Positions 12,609-23,712 of a stretch of 64,000 nucleotides of DNA are shown one piece after another. The DNA is from Onchocerca volvulus (Eukaryota; Nematoda; Chromadorea; Rhabditida; Onchocercidae). Each line of letters opens with the position of its first letter. The first letter of the stretch is position 1. Location of the stretch: assembly GCA_000499405.2 (NCBI GenBank), contig HG738137.1, forward strand, positions 7,564,001 to 7,628,000, written 5' to 3'. A program made the position numbers and the translations under genes. Below the pieces are notes generated by a model. That model did no database searches and was not told the DNA's origin. It worked only from the letters and a program-made list of their open reading frames with translations.

Positions 12609-15600
12609 ATGTACATATTATCATTGCTGATTACTGTATTTACATTATTAGTATGTTCTGTTGGTACTCAACACAAAATTCGTCTTGCATTTTGTGATCA
12701 AGCGCCTAATTCAGCTTTTCAAATTGCCTGCCCACAACTAAAGAAATGGGATTCAGATGCCAGGGTTGGTTAACTTTTCGATGAATTTTGAACTTAATCG
12801 TAATTTTTTCACTCATATTATCAGCTAAAATTTTTTTATTTGTCTTTAATTTTAAAGATAACTACGAGAACTTCCATTCAAATTAAGAATTTTAACATCG
12901 ATACGTAATAAAAAAAATGAAATAGTCGAACAATTGCTAAAGAAAAAATGGATGAAACGGAACGGTCGATGGCTTACATGTTTCTGAAAACATTGTATAA
13001 TCATTTTTGATGTGACACGATGACATGAGAATCCTGTAAATTATGAAATGGAAATAATTACTTCAGTTTTGCATTCGAAACAGAGAATTTTTAGCAACAT
13101 CATTCTACTTCGCCGAATAAATCATGGTCATTCGACAGCTCACAAAGAATTTGGTCCGCTACTCGAACTCAATGGACAAATAAGTTCCAAAGTTCGACCG
13201 CTTGGACTACTTGGACCACTTGGACTACTTGGACCACTTGGACTGCTTGGTCCCCATGGACCTTGTCTCATAATATGCCATCACAAGGAGTACAGCATCC
13301 AAGAAATAGTCATGATAAATCTGCGCACAGTACCAATCATCGCGTCGATTTATCGACTTTAATAAGCAATTTTACGGCTGGTACAGATACTTCAAAGGGA
13401 CCGAAACGACTGACATTCGAAATACAGCATGAAATTTCTTCTCTTCCAAGTAAGTACTATTTCTTAAATTTTCTATTTTTAAAAAAGTATAAAAGTAATG
13501 AGGCCTGTTATAATATTGCATTTTACACTCATGCTTTTTTGCATTCTTCGAAAAGCATTTATAACCGGTCTTTTCTAGACATAATTCGAGAATCACACTT
13601 CCTTCCTGAAATTCTTGAAATAAATTTTTGTTGAAAGGAAAATTATCATCTATTTTATTAATTTGCACATGTTGTAGTTCCCTACTGAATCCTACTATAA
13701 CTTTTAATTTCAGGACAAATTAAGCCAATCCGTGTACGTAGCGATCAAGTGACGAATGTGAAAACACATTTTCCACATGCGGTTCCATCATTACTATCAT
13801 CATCAACATTTGCTGGACAAGAACAAAAATCGATGAAGAATCAAGGTTTCAGACAGGTCATCAATGGTGTTCAAAGGCCACCCTGGACTGGTACCACTAA
13901 AAAGGATCTCTATACGATAGAACAAGATACAGTTGGGCCACCTGGCCAACAATTACCCAACAATTTGATTCGTAAACAATTACCATTAGAATCGCAGCCA
14001 TCATCGATCAGGATATCAGATAGATCCGTCGGATTATCAGCATTTTCGGCCGAAGTAGATGATAACAGACCATTTAAGAGAAATGTTAGTGTTTGAAGCG
14101 GCAGAATAATATGAAGTTAAAGCATTCATTTCTTTGAAATATTTAAAATTCTTTTCCATTGTTATGTTACTCCCATTTTGTAAAACAATGGAAATAGAAA
14201 AATATATAGTACTCGTTGCGACGCCACAATTTTTTAAATGGCGCCATATTACGGCGTCATTTAAGAAATTTTTATTTAATACTGCATTTTTTTTTCCTTT
14301 TTTCTATGAAAAAATATTCAGTTTCTTTTTGAAAATATATTTGTTTTAGTCGTTTTCTATTTTAGCAGTCAAATATGATGACATCATCTCCTCTCACTTT
14401 AAACGGACGACTAAAAGCTTTAGAATGCATGGATTTCAACTGTTTGTGTCCATTTTTCCATGGTATTTATCATTTAAATATTATATAAATTAATTTACCT
14501 CCATAATCATCTTTAATTCATAGCTAAGATTAATCATCATTTTTATTTTATATTGATTATATTGATAAGGACATAGTGATAACGATGATAGTGGCGATTT
14601 TTAAGTCCATTACTAGTAATATACAAAATTATTTGGGCATAAGTCAATCAGAAAATCTAATGATTTAAGGTTCATTGACAAATTTGGGATGTTTTTCATC
14701 AAACGGGAAGGAATTTTCGAAGGCTATTCGCAAAGAGTATCGACAACTAAGTGCAGAAGAAAGGCGACGATTTCACAGTGCTTTGAATAGATTGAAACGA
14801 AGTGGTGATTATGATAAGATTGCAGAATGGCATTCGAATCCAGAACTAAGTGGTGGAGCACATTCTGGGCCTGCTTTCTTGCCTTGGCACCGAGAATACC
14901 TTAAAAGGTTTCCTTAACTCTTTTGTTGCTACAAAAAATTATTTTAATTCAGGATTCTTCTCATTTATTGAAGGATGAGCAGCAAATAATGATAACATTT
15001 TATTTTTTAGCCAATCTACAATATATTTGTTTAAATGTTCCCCATAATATACTGTGATTTTCATCTATTTATGGATCAAATGAATCAAATTGGTCAATGA
15101 AATGATTGCCAGTAATCTTTGATTACACAAGAAAGTTTATTGCAGATCAGAAATCGCTCTTCGACTTATCAATCCTGATGTGTCATTACCGTACTGGGAT
15201 TCAACGCTTGAAAATGTGATTCCAGAAAACACAGATACAGTATTATTTAGCGAAGAATTGATGGGAGAGAATGATAGAAATGGTAATATAATTAATGGTT
15301 TCATGTCTCACTGGATAACTCCTAAGGTTAGTTGCACCAATATGTTTTTTACAGAATATAATTTTCTAAAGTTGTAAATAAACTATCTTAATGAGATATA
15401 ATAATGATGAATAAGAGATGATAATGATAATGATAAATTCATGATAAATTGATTCTGATAGATATTAACATGGATCTATCTCATACAAAATTGATTTCTA
15501 GGGACGACGCATAATTAGGCAACCCAAACAGGAAGGACGTCCTTTAAACGAAGATGATATTCAGGCTGTGATGAGACATTGGGATGTAATCGGTGTACTT

Positions 15601-18600
15601 GCTTATACCGCTCCTCAACCGGTTAATTTTCTGGTTTCTTTCGATTTTACACAAATTATTGAGTAGTCATGATTTCTTTCAATAATTAATCATCCTTAAG
15701 TGACTCAAAACTACAAATGCTAATTTCATCCAGCACATATACATGCACTGTAGCATATAATAAATAACATTAAAACGATCGAGAATTATTGCTAACATGA
15801 CAAATATCGTTAATTTCACTGAAATAGTTGATGTAATCAAAGACGTAATACGTAGAGATATGAATCTTCTTTAATTATTAACTTTTTTTAAATTAATTTT
15901 GAAAGATTTAGACAATTTAACTGAGAAATACAGGGATGTAAGTATCCAACAGATTGGACATCACTCGAATATAGCCATGCAAATGCACTTGTTTGGGTTG
16001 GTGGTGATATGTTTCATCAAACAACTTCTGCCAATGATCCATTATTCTTCCTCCATCATGCTTTTGTGGATAGCATTTGGGAATATTGGCGACAATATCG
16101 ACAAGTATTTATATTATCAAAATTCTAATTTAAATTTAATTAAATCTTTTTTTTTTCATTCATACTGCACCAGAAACAAGCTTGCATATTTCTTAAATCT
16201 CCAAGAAAGTTCTGAGAAATCACAGCAATTCACAATTATTTTATAATTTTGCAGAGTCCGGATGCACGATCAAAAAGTTACCCACCAGATCTACCAGAAT
16301 GCAGTGGCGAAAATCATTTTGCGCAAAATCCCATGCGACCGTTTGAACCGCTCAGAAATATTGACGGAATCAGCAATAATTATAACGAAAAGCTATACCA
16401 ATATGCACCACGACCTGCATGCGCTGGAGGTCAGGATGAGGAGTGTGAAAGCGAGTAAGTGATAGTTTCTTCCTTTTCAACTAATTCGATTCTTTTGCAA
16501 TTTTTAAATCTAACAATTTCTGACTAACTTTAACGCGAAATGTTTCAAAGTTTATTGTGAAAAAGACAAAAATTAACTTGCTTATTTGGATTTTATGATT
16601 GTTGTGACGAAATTAACCATCTACTTTGAAGAGTTTAGCAGTAATAAAAGAGACAGAATCTGTGAAATCTATTTATAAATGAATAAATTGATGGATAGAC
16701 AAGAGTTTAGCTGATTATGGAAGCAGTAAAACATGGATTCAGATTCCTATTCTGTGATTTATCACATGGAGACGCTCGATGTTCCACAAAAATACGTCTG
16801 GGCGGCAAATGCGACGGTTATACACATCAGGAGAACCCGTGCTACAATGGTTATTGTCTATCCGGAATATGTATTAAAAGTGCATCAGTTCACCAGAAGC
16901 AAGATGAAATGCTTTCTTAATTTCTTTCATTCCTGGAATTTCAAATTTTTCAATTTGGCAGAAAAAGAGGATAACTTGAGATCATTTTTTATTTCACTCA
17001 TATTTTCCTTCTACTTTTCAATCTATATAAATAAAAATGTAAATGCTACCTGTACTTCTCAATGATCTCCGCAAGTTCTTCACCGATTCTTTTCAAATTT
17101 TGACATAACCTTGCATTCGAATAGACGCGTGTTCTTATATAAACATACTTACTTTTTGCATGTGTCACGTCCGTGAAAACTGAAAGTAAGTAAGGGGTGG
17201 AGTTTATTGACTTCGCCTTCCTTTTTTCTCATTCTCCTGCCTCCTCCCATCTTTCTAACAATAATAATAATATTAATAATAATAATCCGCCTTCCTTTTT
17301 TCTCTCATTCCCCCTCTACCTCTCATCTCTTTCTCTCTGTTGCTATGCTTATTACATTACATGGATTTATCCAAGGAAAGAAGGAAAAAATGATAAGAAT
17401 GATAAGAATTAAAATGCTTTTTGATATGACATATAAATATAAAAATTTTTGCATTTGCAACTGAGAGGAAAGTTTTAAATACCTGTTAAAATTTGAATTG
17501 GAAATTCTTTTTCTCTAATAAAAATTAGCTTAATTTGTTTGAAAAAAGGCGTCAATTTAATCTAAAGAAATTTTATTACATTAATTCTAAATATTTCTTA
17601 GGATCAATCTTTTTGCTCTGTTAATTTTCTCCGACTTTATTCTGATTTAACTTAATTTGATGTAAATTTAAAGTTAAAATATTAACTCATAACTTTCTTC
17701 ATTTTTCCATAGATTAAATATTCAAATCCATCAGAAGTATTGGTGACTTATAATATAATTCTTTTTAAATTATTTTTTCTTTTTTAAATTTTATTCATAT
17801 TAAAAATCGCGAACAAAGTTCTCAATCAATTGGAAATGCTACTATCGAATCGATCTGCTGCTGCTTCGCTCGATGTAGAATTACGTCGCGAACTAAATTA
17901 CAACACGCCTGATCTTTTATCATATGTGCAATCAAATACTTCTAGACTAACGTTTGAGCAAAAAGGCATTTATGATCAAATAATGCAAACTGTCAGTAAG
18001 GGAGTTGGAGAAATCTTCTTTTCAGATGCACTAGGAAGAATTGGTGAAACGTTCCTAAATAGATTGATACTCGCAACAATTCGATCCCAAAATGGCATAG
18101 CCTTAGCTCTTGCATCGTCCGGAATATAGCTGCAACATTGCTACCAGGTGGAAGAACTGCTCATTCCGCTTTGAAATTGCCATTGAAGATGCAATTCACT
18201 GAAACTTCCACATGCAACATTTCCAAAACATCCAGCATGGAAAAAGTATTGCAAAATACAAATTTATTGTTTGATATGAATGTATAATGGCGTAAAATCG
18301 GTCGAGGCTCTTAATCGATCATTGCAAGATTTGCGTGGAAATATCAGATCATTTGGGAACGCATTAATATTGCTTGAAGGAGATTACAAGCGAATATTAT
18401 TTGCAATTCCTCGATCGACACCAACGGACGAATAAATGATTGCCTGAAATATTCTACTTTGTGGCGACACGTAAAGACGTTAAAATTAACTACAAATATG
18501 CGTGTTCAGCTGCAAAACGGTCGATTAGCTGGAATATTCTCACATCAATTGCTGGAAATTAGGAATGGAAAGGTACCGGTTGATCTGATACGGGACAAAT

Positions 18601-21600
18601 TTCATTGCCTCATAACTTCTGCAATTTAGTGACGTCAAATGACGAGTTTGTTGAAAAAGTATTTTCCGGTATTCAGAGTAACTATAAGAATCACGAATGG
18701 CTGAGTGAACGGGTTATGCTTGCGGCCAGGAACAAAGACGTCGACGAACTTGGCAATATTATTCTAACATTCAAAGCGAGACAATCACATATAAGTCCGT
18801 CGACATTGTTGTTGAAGCAGATGAAGTGGTTATGAATCCAACAGAATTTTTGAATTCACTCGATCTGTCAGGGATGCCACTGCACGTACTGCAATTGAAA
18901 ATCGGTGTGCCAATTATCATGTTGCGAAATATCAACCAGCCAAAACCTTGCAACGGCACGCGACTTGCAGTGAAAAAATTAATAAGCAATGTCATAGAGG
19001 CAAAAATCTTGACAGGACCTTTGAGAGGTGAAGATTCCTTGTTCTCCGCATTCCTATGATTCCAATGGATTCGCCATTTTAGCTTAAGAGATTGCAATTC
19101 CCAATTCGATTAGCATTTGCATTCACCATCAACAAAGCTCATAGTCAATCTTTAGAATTGTGCGGTTTAGATCTAGAGACGAATTGCTTCTCACATGGAC
19201 AATTATATGTTGCGTGTTCGAGAGTCGGCAAACCAGACATTCTCTATATCTACATAGATAATGGAACAACAAAAAAAATCGTATACCGACAAGTATTGTG
19301 AAATTAAACATATTAGATATGGGCAAAAATTGAAATGTCAAATAACGCCATGACAATGATTGTAAACAAGAAATACTAAAGGTAAGTGGCACGACGTAGT
19401 TTTAAACGGACGACAAACATGTTTGTTTGATAAACGACAAAGATTGACGTAGCAACAGCAACAGTTCGGAGTTCCAAGGGTTCGACAGTTCAAAGCGATA
19501 CAACAGAAACAATAATCCGACAATTCATTTGAATAGTATTCTTCTCTATTATCGATAGAGGAAAGAATAACCCAGTGATTAATTTGTCTGGATGTTCTCT
19601 AATAATTGTTTGAAGAAACACTCTTCATCAATCAATAAAACCTTCCTCAACAGCATTTATCTCTGTCACAAAAGACACAAAAACTTCTTCACGCTTATTG
19701 CTTACCTAGCCTAATCACAATAGCAAGAATCAATTTCCAATCCAACCAAATTACAAAGTATCAGTTTTTTCCCTCAACACTAGAAACATGCGCTTCCTCA
19801 TTTTTTTTTCCACTTAACCAGACAAAGTTACTGCAACGCGTGTGTAAAAACATGCGCGTATTCGATTGCAAAGTTGTGTCAGAATTTCAAAACAATAGGT
19901 AGGTAAGGGAATTTCGATATCCAAGATTTTGAACAAATGAACATTGATGTTTTTATTTATATAGATTAGATGGAGCCGGACACGCGAAGTGTGGCCAGCC
20001 CCCATAAACCAGCTGGATCGGCCACGTGGAGCGTGGCCGGGTCCAGCTAGTACACAATATTTTTGAATGTTAAGCATTTATTTTTATTTTTTACTTTTTT
20101 CAATCATGTCTCTCGTCATATTATGTTTTAAAATAAATTTCCTTTTCTTTCTTATTTCAGACAGGCCGGATTAATGCAAAAAGAGCCAGAAGTATAAAAG
20201 AAGTAACTTTAGAGCCTGCAACAACACTAATCACAGAAACGACAAAAACAGATATTAAAAAGGTTCATTATGAAAGCAAAATTAATCGATATCATGTTTC
20301 CCATTGATTCTTTTTTTCTATATTACCTGTTGAAATGTTCAACAGTTTTCCTGATGAGGCATAGAACATGTTTTGAAGCGAAAATTCCATACAAATTTTC
20401 GAATACTTTTATAGGCAAAAAGAGATAAGGCAAAAGCAGAAAGTTTTTCTGATCTAAGCCAGTGATCAATTTTGCTGGAATATTCTCTATTAATCGCTTG
20501 TAACATGAACGAAGAATCACTGCTTCGTCAAGCAATAAAAATTCGGTATTTTACAAGCAGAGACTCACGAGAAATATTGTTATCAGTCGTTTAATCTTTT
20601 CATTTAATTAATTAAATATTTTCAGATAATCTTTCATTTCAGGAACAATGCTATAATAGTCATGAATGCTGCTCAGTTTGGGCCAGTAAAGGTGAATGTA
20701 AGGCAAACGAGGAAATAATGCTGGAATGGTGTTCTGTATCCTGTCATGTTTGTACTCCACAATATGATACTACTTCTGGCAAGTTTTTTGGCTCTATTCA
20801 TGTGTTACAAACTCTGAATAGCTTATCAGTAGATTTCTGGAAAAAGTTCTGTGGTAGAATCCGCTGATATAATCAAAGATGAAAGTTTGAATGTACTACT
20901 GCAGTTCATGAATAAGCAATGATTGTTAGAATTCTGAGGTTGATAAATATATTACAAGAAATGAAGAAATTAGCGAGTAATCACTCTCCGCAGTATCCCT
21001 GATATAGCTTAAATTTTATAGGTAAAAAATCATTAATCAATACTTGATATGATTTATGTTTTTATTTTTATCTTTTACAATCAATGCTGTCCTTTTACTT
21101 CACTCACGGTCTAATTAGCTACAAAAATTGTTTACAGGTAAATAAAAAACTATTCTGTCATTCTGAATATAAATTAATGAGATTTTTAAACTGAAATTCA
21201 TTCGCTTTATCTCATTCTTGGAGTTTGTCATTCTTTAACCCTTTTAACCTTTCTGTCTCCTGACTGCTGCTTACATAGAAATATTTTATTATGCTTGCAT
21301 TGAATCACTTGTGCTTTATATTTCGTAATTTCTTTGCCACTGGCAGTAATCCTTTAATTCAGTTTTCATAGCTTCTTCAGTTGTGATTTTTATGCTGATT
21401 TATCATACTTCCGTAATTGATGTGTCAACTTAGAATTACATCTAATAGCTGGTTTCCTCTGAAATTTCTCTCAGGATAGCTGGAATACGTAATGAAGCTG
21501 TTATATTCGATAAAGCGAATGATTAGAGGAATTGTGGGACGAAATGTCTTCAACCTATTCTCAAACTTTCAGTGAGTATGACATTTTGCTTGCTTGCATG

Positions 21601-21942
21601 AAGCATAGACATTGAATATGTGCTTCAAGAGGCTATCTTTGATGAGCAAAACTGGTGCTGTGGGATGAATCAAACATTGAGTTAAATTCATTAAGTTCTT
21701 CATATGACTCATAATCCTCCGCAGCATTGACAATTTCAGTTCAAATCTTCTTGCTATCATTTTGATTAAGGTCAAGTGAATGAAATGAATGCTTGGTTAT
21801 AGAATGCTCAGATCGACATTCACGGTGCGCAATATGGGCTTCTGAAGATGAATGTCGGAAGAATCAGCTATGGATGGCTGAAAATTGTCGAATGAGCTGT
21901 GGACGATGCCATAAACTACGAGTGGACATTTGTCAATTGTGA
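12609..21942 (+). CDS. Tyrosinase B: divergent type-3 copper protein with two ShK domains
   Basis: Paralogue of the upstream gene. Exons: 12609-12764, 13095-13449, 13714-14084, 14366-14462, 14670-14907, 15146-15326, 15502-15621, 15934-16104, 16255-16454, 16743-16887, 20161-20262, 20643-20778, 21803-21942 (2412 nt, 803 residues, phases consistent). Signal peptide [19 protein letters not shown]; a Trp ladder in exon 2; low-complexity linker; then [11 protein letters not shown] and CuA ([21 protein letters not shown]). In CuB the expected HxxxH reads [13 protein letters not shown], so the second histidine is Leu; FFLHHAFVD is kept. Two ShK domains follow ([21 protein letters not shown]). Intron 16888-20160 contains a Helitron remnant. 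Without the donor at 16888 (GTTCAC, weak) translation stops at 16918 before the ShK domains. Intron 20779-21802 needs a GC donor. The family is certain; the C-terminal linkage is inferred. Confidence 0.85.
13203..13259 (+). repeat. In-frame 9/18-bp tandem repeat encoding a Trp ladder
   Basis: Alternating ACTACTTGG/ACCACTTGG units in exon 2 of tyrosinase B place seven Trp codons exactly three codons apart (TGG at 13203, 13206+9n, up to 13257), reading AWTTWTTW and ending AWSPW. Every window matches the WxxW C-mannosylation motif known from thrombospondin repeats. Confidence 0.85.
17213..17310. repeat. Direct repeat flanking an AAT microsatellite
   Basis: CGCCTTCCTTTTTTCTC occurs at about 17213 and again near 17288, on either side of an (AAT)n tract, all inside the long intron of tyrosinase B. 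No coding content was seen in 16921-17820. Confidence 0.6.
17830..19301 (+). pseudogene. Helitron Pif1-like helicase pseudogene
   Basis: At least four blocks in shifting frames resemble the C-terminal SF1B helicase of Helitrons. 17830-18129 holds [12 protein letters not shown] and a ruined Walker A (ALGRIGETF, catalytic Lys lost), followed by [20 protein letters not shown]. 18605-18835 holds MPHNFCNLV. 18826-19059 holds [20 protein letters not shown]. 19092-19301 holds [16 protein letters not shown] and [10 protein letters not shown] near the end. Frameshifts and stops between blocks, plus the lost Lys, mean it is inactive. Divergence is moderate, so the insertion is not ancient. Confidence 0.85.
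19560..19650 (+). repeat. Dispersed repeat, copy A
   Basis: An unnamed repeat with the order CCAGTGATTAATTT, TTCTCTAATAATTG, CTTCATCAATCAATAAAA. Related copies lie at about 20459-20542 and 37018-37110. This copy is inside intron 10 of tyrosinase B, close to the Helitron end, and has a short internal deletion relative to the others. Confidence 0.65.
20011..20050 (+). repeat. Helitron 3' terminal hairpin and CTAG end
   Basis: GGCCACG (20020-20026) pairs with CGTGGCC (20032-20038) around a 5-nt loop. Pairing extends outward (AGCTGGAT against GTCCAGCT) with one bulge, to about 16 bp. CTAG at 20047-20050 followed by T fits the CTRR terminus and A/T insertion rule of Helitrons. A mutated similar hairpin (GACACGCGAAGTGTGGCC) lies just upstream at about 19979-19996. 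Confidence 0.8.
20459..20542 (+). repeat. Dispersed repeat, copy B
   Basis: Same family as copy A: CCAGTGATCAATTT, TATTCTCTATTAATCGCTTG, CGAAGAATCACTGCTTCGTC, AGCAATAAAA. It lies in intron 20263-20642 of tyrosinase B and is the best preserved of the three. Confidence 0.65.
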
Positions 21943-23712
21943 CAAATATGAGTGATTGAGCAGTCCTATTCAAATAACATAGTTATATATTGGATTTTTA
22001 TAAATTCTGGTATATATTTATTATTGTATTGTTTTGTCATACGCTATATTATTTTACGAATTCCAATCTCACTAGGTAATGAATAATACTGATGTATGTA
22101 GCGTAAAGAAACTTAGAAGATATTTACCCTAGCTATTTTCACCTAACACTGATGAAAGATCTAGGTTATAAGAATCCATGATAATAAGAATGCTGGCATT
22201 CCTAGAAAAAGCGAAATTCATCATGGCAGTGTTTTGATAGCATAGTAATGCCAATATTATGAGCCTATTTTTGCCAGTTTTTATAAAAAAATTCTACGAA
22301 GTCGTTTTTTCGACATTCTCAGAAAGCTACTTGTGAAAAAAATTTCAAGCATGAAGTCTTGCATTTGCACAAGTTACCTGCAGTTTTTCTAGTAATATAT
22401 TATAATGGAGCTGGTAATTTTGATATTTGTGAAGACCGACATTTCTAGAATATCGACTTTTTCCCAATTTCCAGTCGACATTGTAATTTGATAACATTGA
22501 ATTATGAGTCCCATTATTCACATGGAAATAAGTATGAATTTACATAAAAATAAAAAAATCATCTTTGCCAATCATTTTCAGTAAGGCCACTCGGACATTA
22601 TATATCGATCTCGAATGTCCCAAATGAATAATTTGGGAAAAATACGTTTTGAATAATTGGACAATTCAATTAAATATATGTTTTCATCAGCAAGCTGACT
22701 TCATAAAATGTTGAGCTGTCAAATTGCTTTCAGAACTATTTATCAAGACCGGTACTTTATTAACATTTACTAATGTGGCAACATTTTCGCTAATCACTCT
22801 TTAGCTTGGTTTTTAAAACGGTGAAACTGGAATCATCCATATTTATTGTTCCAATGACCGTTGTCCTGCGTGATTATTCAATATTTCGAATATTTATACA
22901 AATATACTTCACTTCACTAACGAACGTAATATATGCACAAAAAACATGTACGTAAAAGCATCAAATAGTTTATAATTACTTAGTTAAACTATCAAATAAC
23001 GCTGAGTTAAACTATTCAATAACGCTTAATCCTGGCAATTGTATATTTATTAATTGTTTTTAATTAATCCAGCGATTTTAAAAACATCAAACCACGGCAT
23101 TTAATATACAATGTTTTTCAATTAGGCTGCATTTATTCAGGTAGACTATTCCAAAACAAAAGTAAAATAAAAAGTAATATAGGCATAAAACTTCTACTAA
23201 AATATTCGAAATTTAAGACATTCAATCCAGAGCCCCCAAAGACAATGCAATTATACGCTGAATAAAGCCAAGTATCCATCGTTCAAAAGGGGATTGTGAA
23301 GCAAAAATTTAGCAGTTTACTGTAATCACCTATTGGTTTTAATGCTGACAGTAAAAAAATCAACAAATAAACAAAATAATAGGAATGTTATGATTAATAA
23401 ATATTACAACAATATCAACATATATATGACTGTGATGTATAAAAAATTAATCACAAATATAAACCTACTTTCAGTAATATTAACCACTTAAATCACTTTT
23501 TTTTTTTTTTTTTATAGAAATGTAAAAAAACCAAATGAGAATATGTTGAATTTAATTTGGTCCCAAATCCAATGTTCCTCTCATGTCTTGAAATTTTAAT
23601 CCAAATATGGATTACCAGATTTTCATTGTACCCTTAGAGATCACAAATATCAATGAAATAATAAGTAATTGCAAATATATAAAAGCTGACTTTTAGAAGT
23701 ATACAGTTCAGA
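21943..23712. other. Convergent 3' intergenic region
   Basis: Lies between the 3' ends of tyrosinase B (+) and the semaphorin gene (-), so it should hold both 3'UTRs. I saw no coding exon. It includes a poly-T run near 23500. Confidence 0.6.

Larger units (their letters stand above)
17830..20050 (+). mobile_element. Decayed Helitron (rolling-circle transposon) remnant in an intron
   Basis: A degenerate Pif1-type helicase sequence (about 17830-19301) is followed on the same strand by a GC-rich hairpin and a CTAG terminus directly before T at 20051, the expected layout of a Helitron 3' end. No Rep/HUH nuclease or TC 5' end was found, so the left boundary is open and the element is probably 5'-truncated. 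It sits between exons 10 and 11 of tyrosinase B in the same orientation. Its GC-rich tail stands out from the AT-rich surroundings. Confidence 0.8.

Noticed and set aside
17197..17464. ORFs in the tyrosinase B intron over the AAT microsatellite
   Set aside because: The translation is simple-sequence Asn/Ile/Ser runs, with no gene evidence.
19814..20077. Minus-strand ORF containing [16 protein letters not shown]
   Set aside because: It reads through the Helitron terminal hairpins, so it is a by-product of the GC-rich palindrome.
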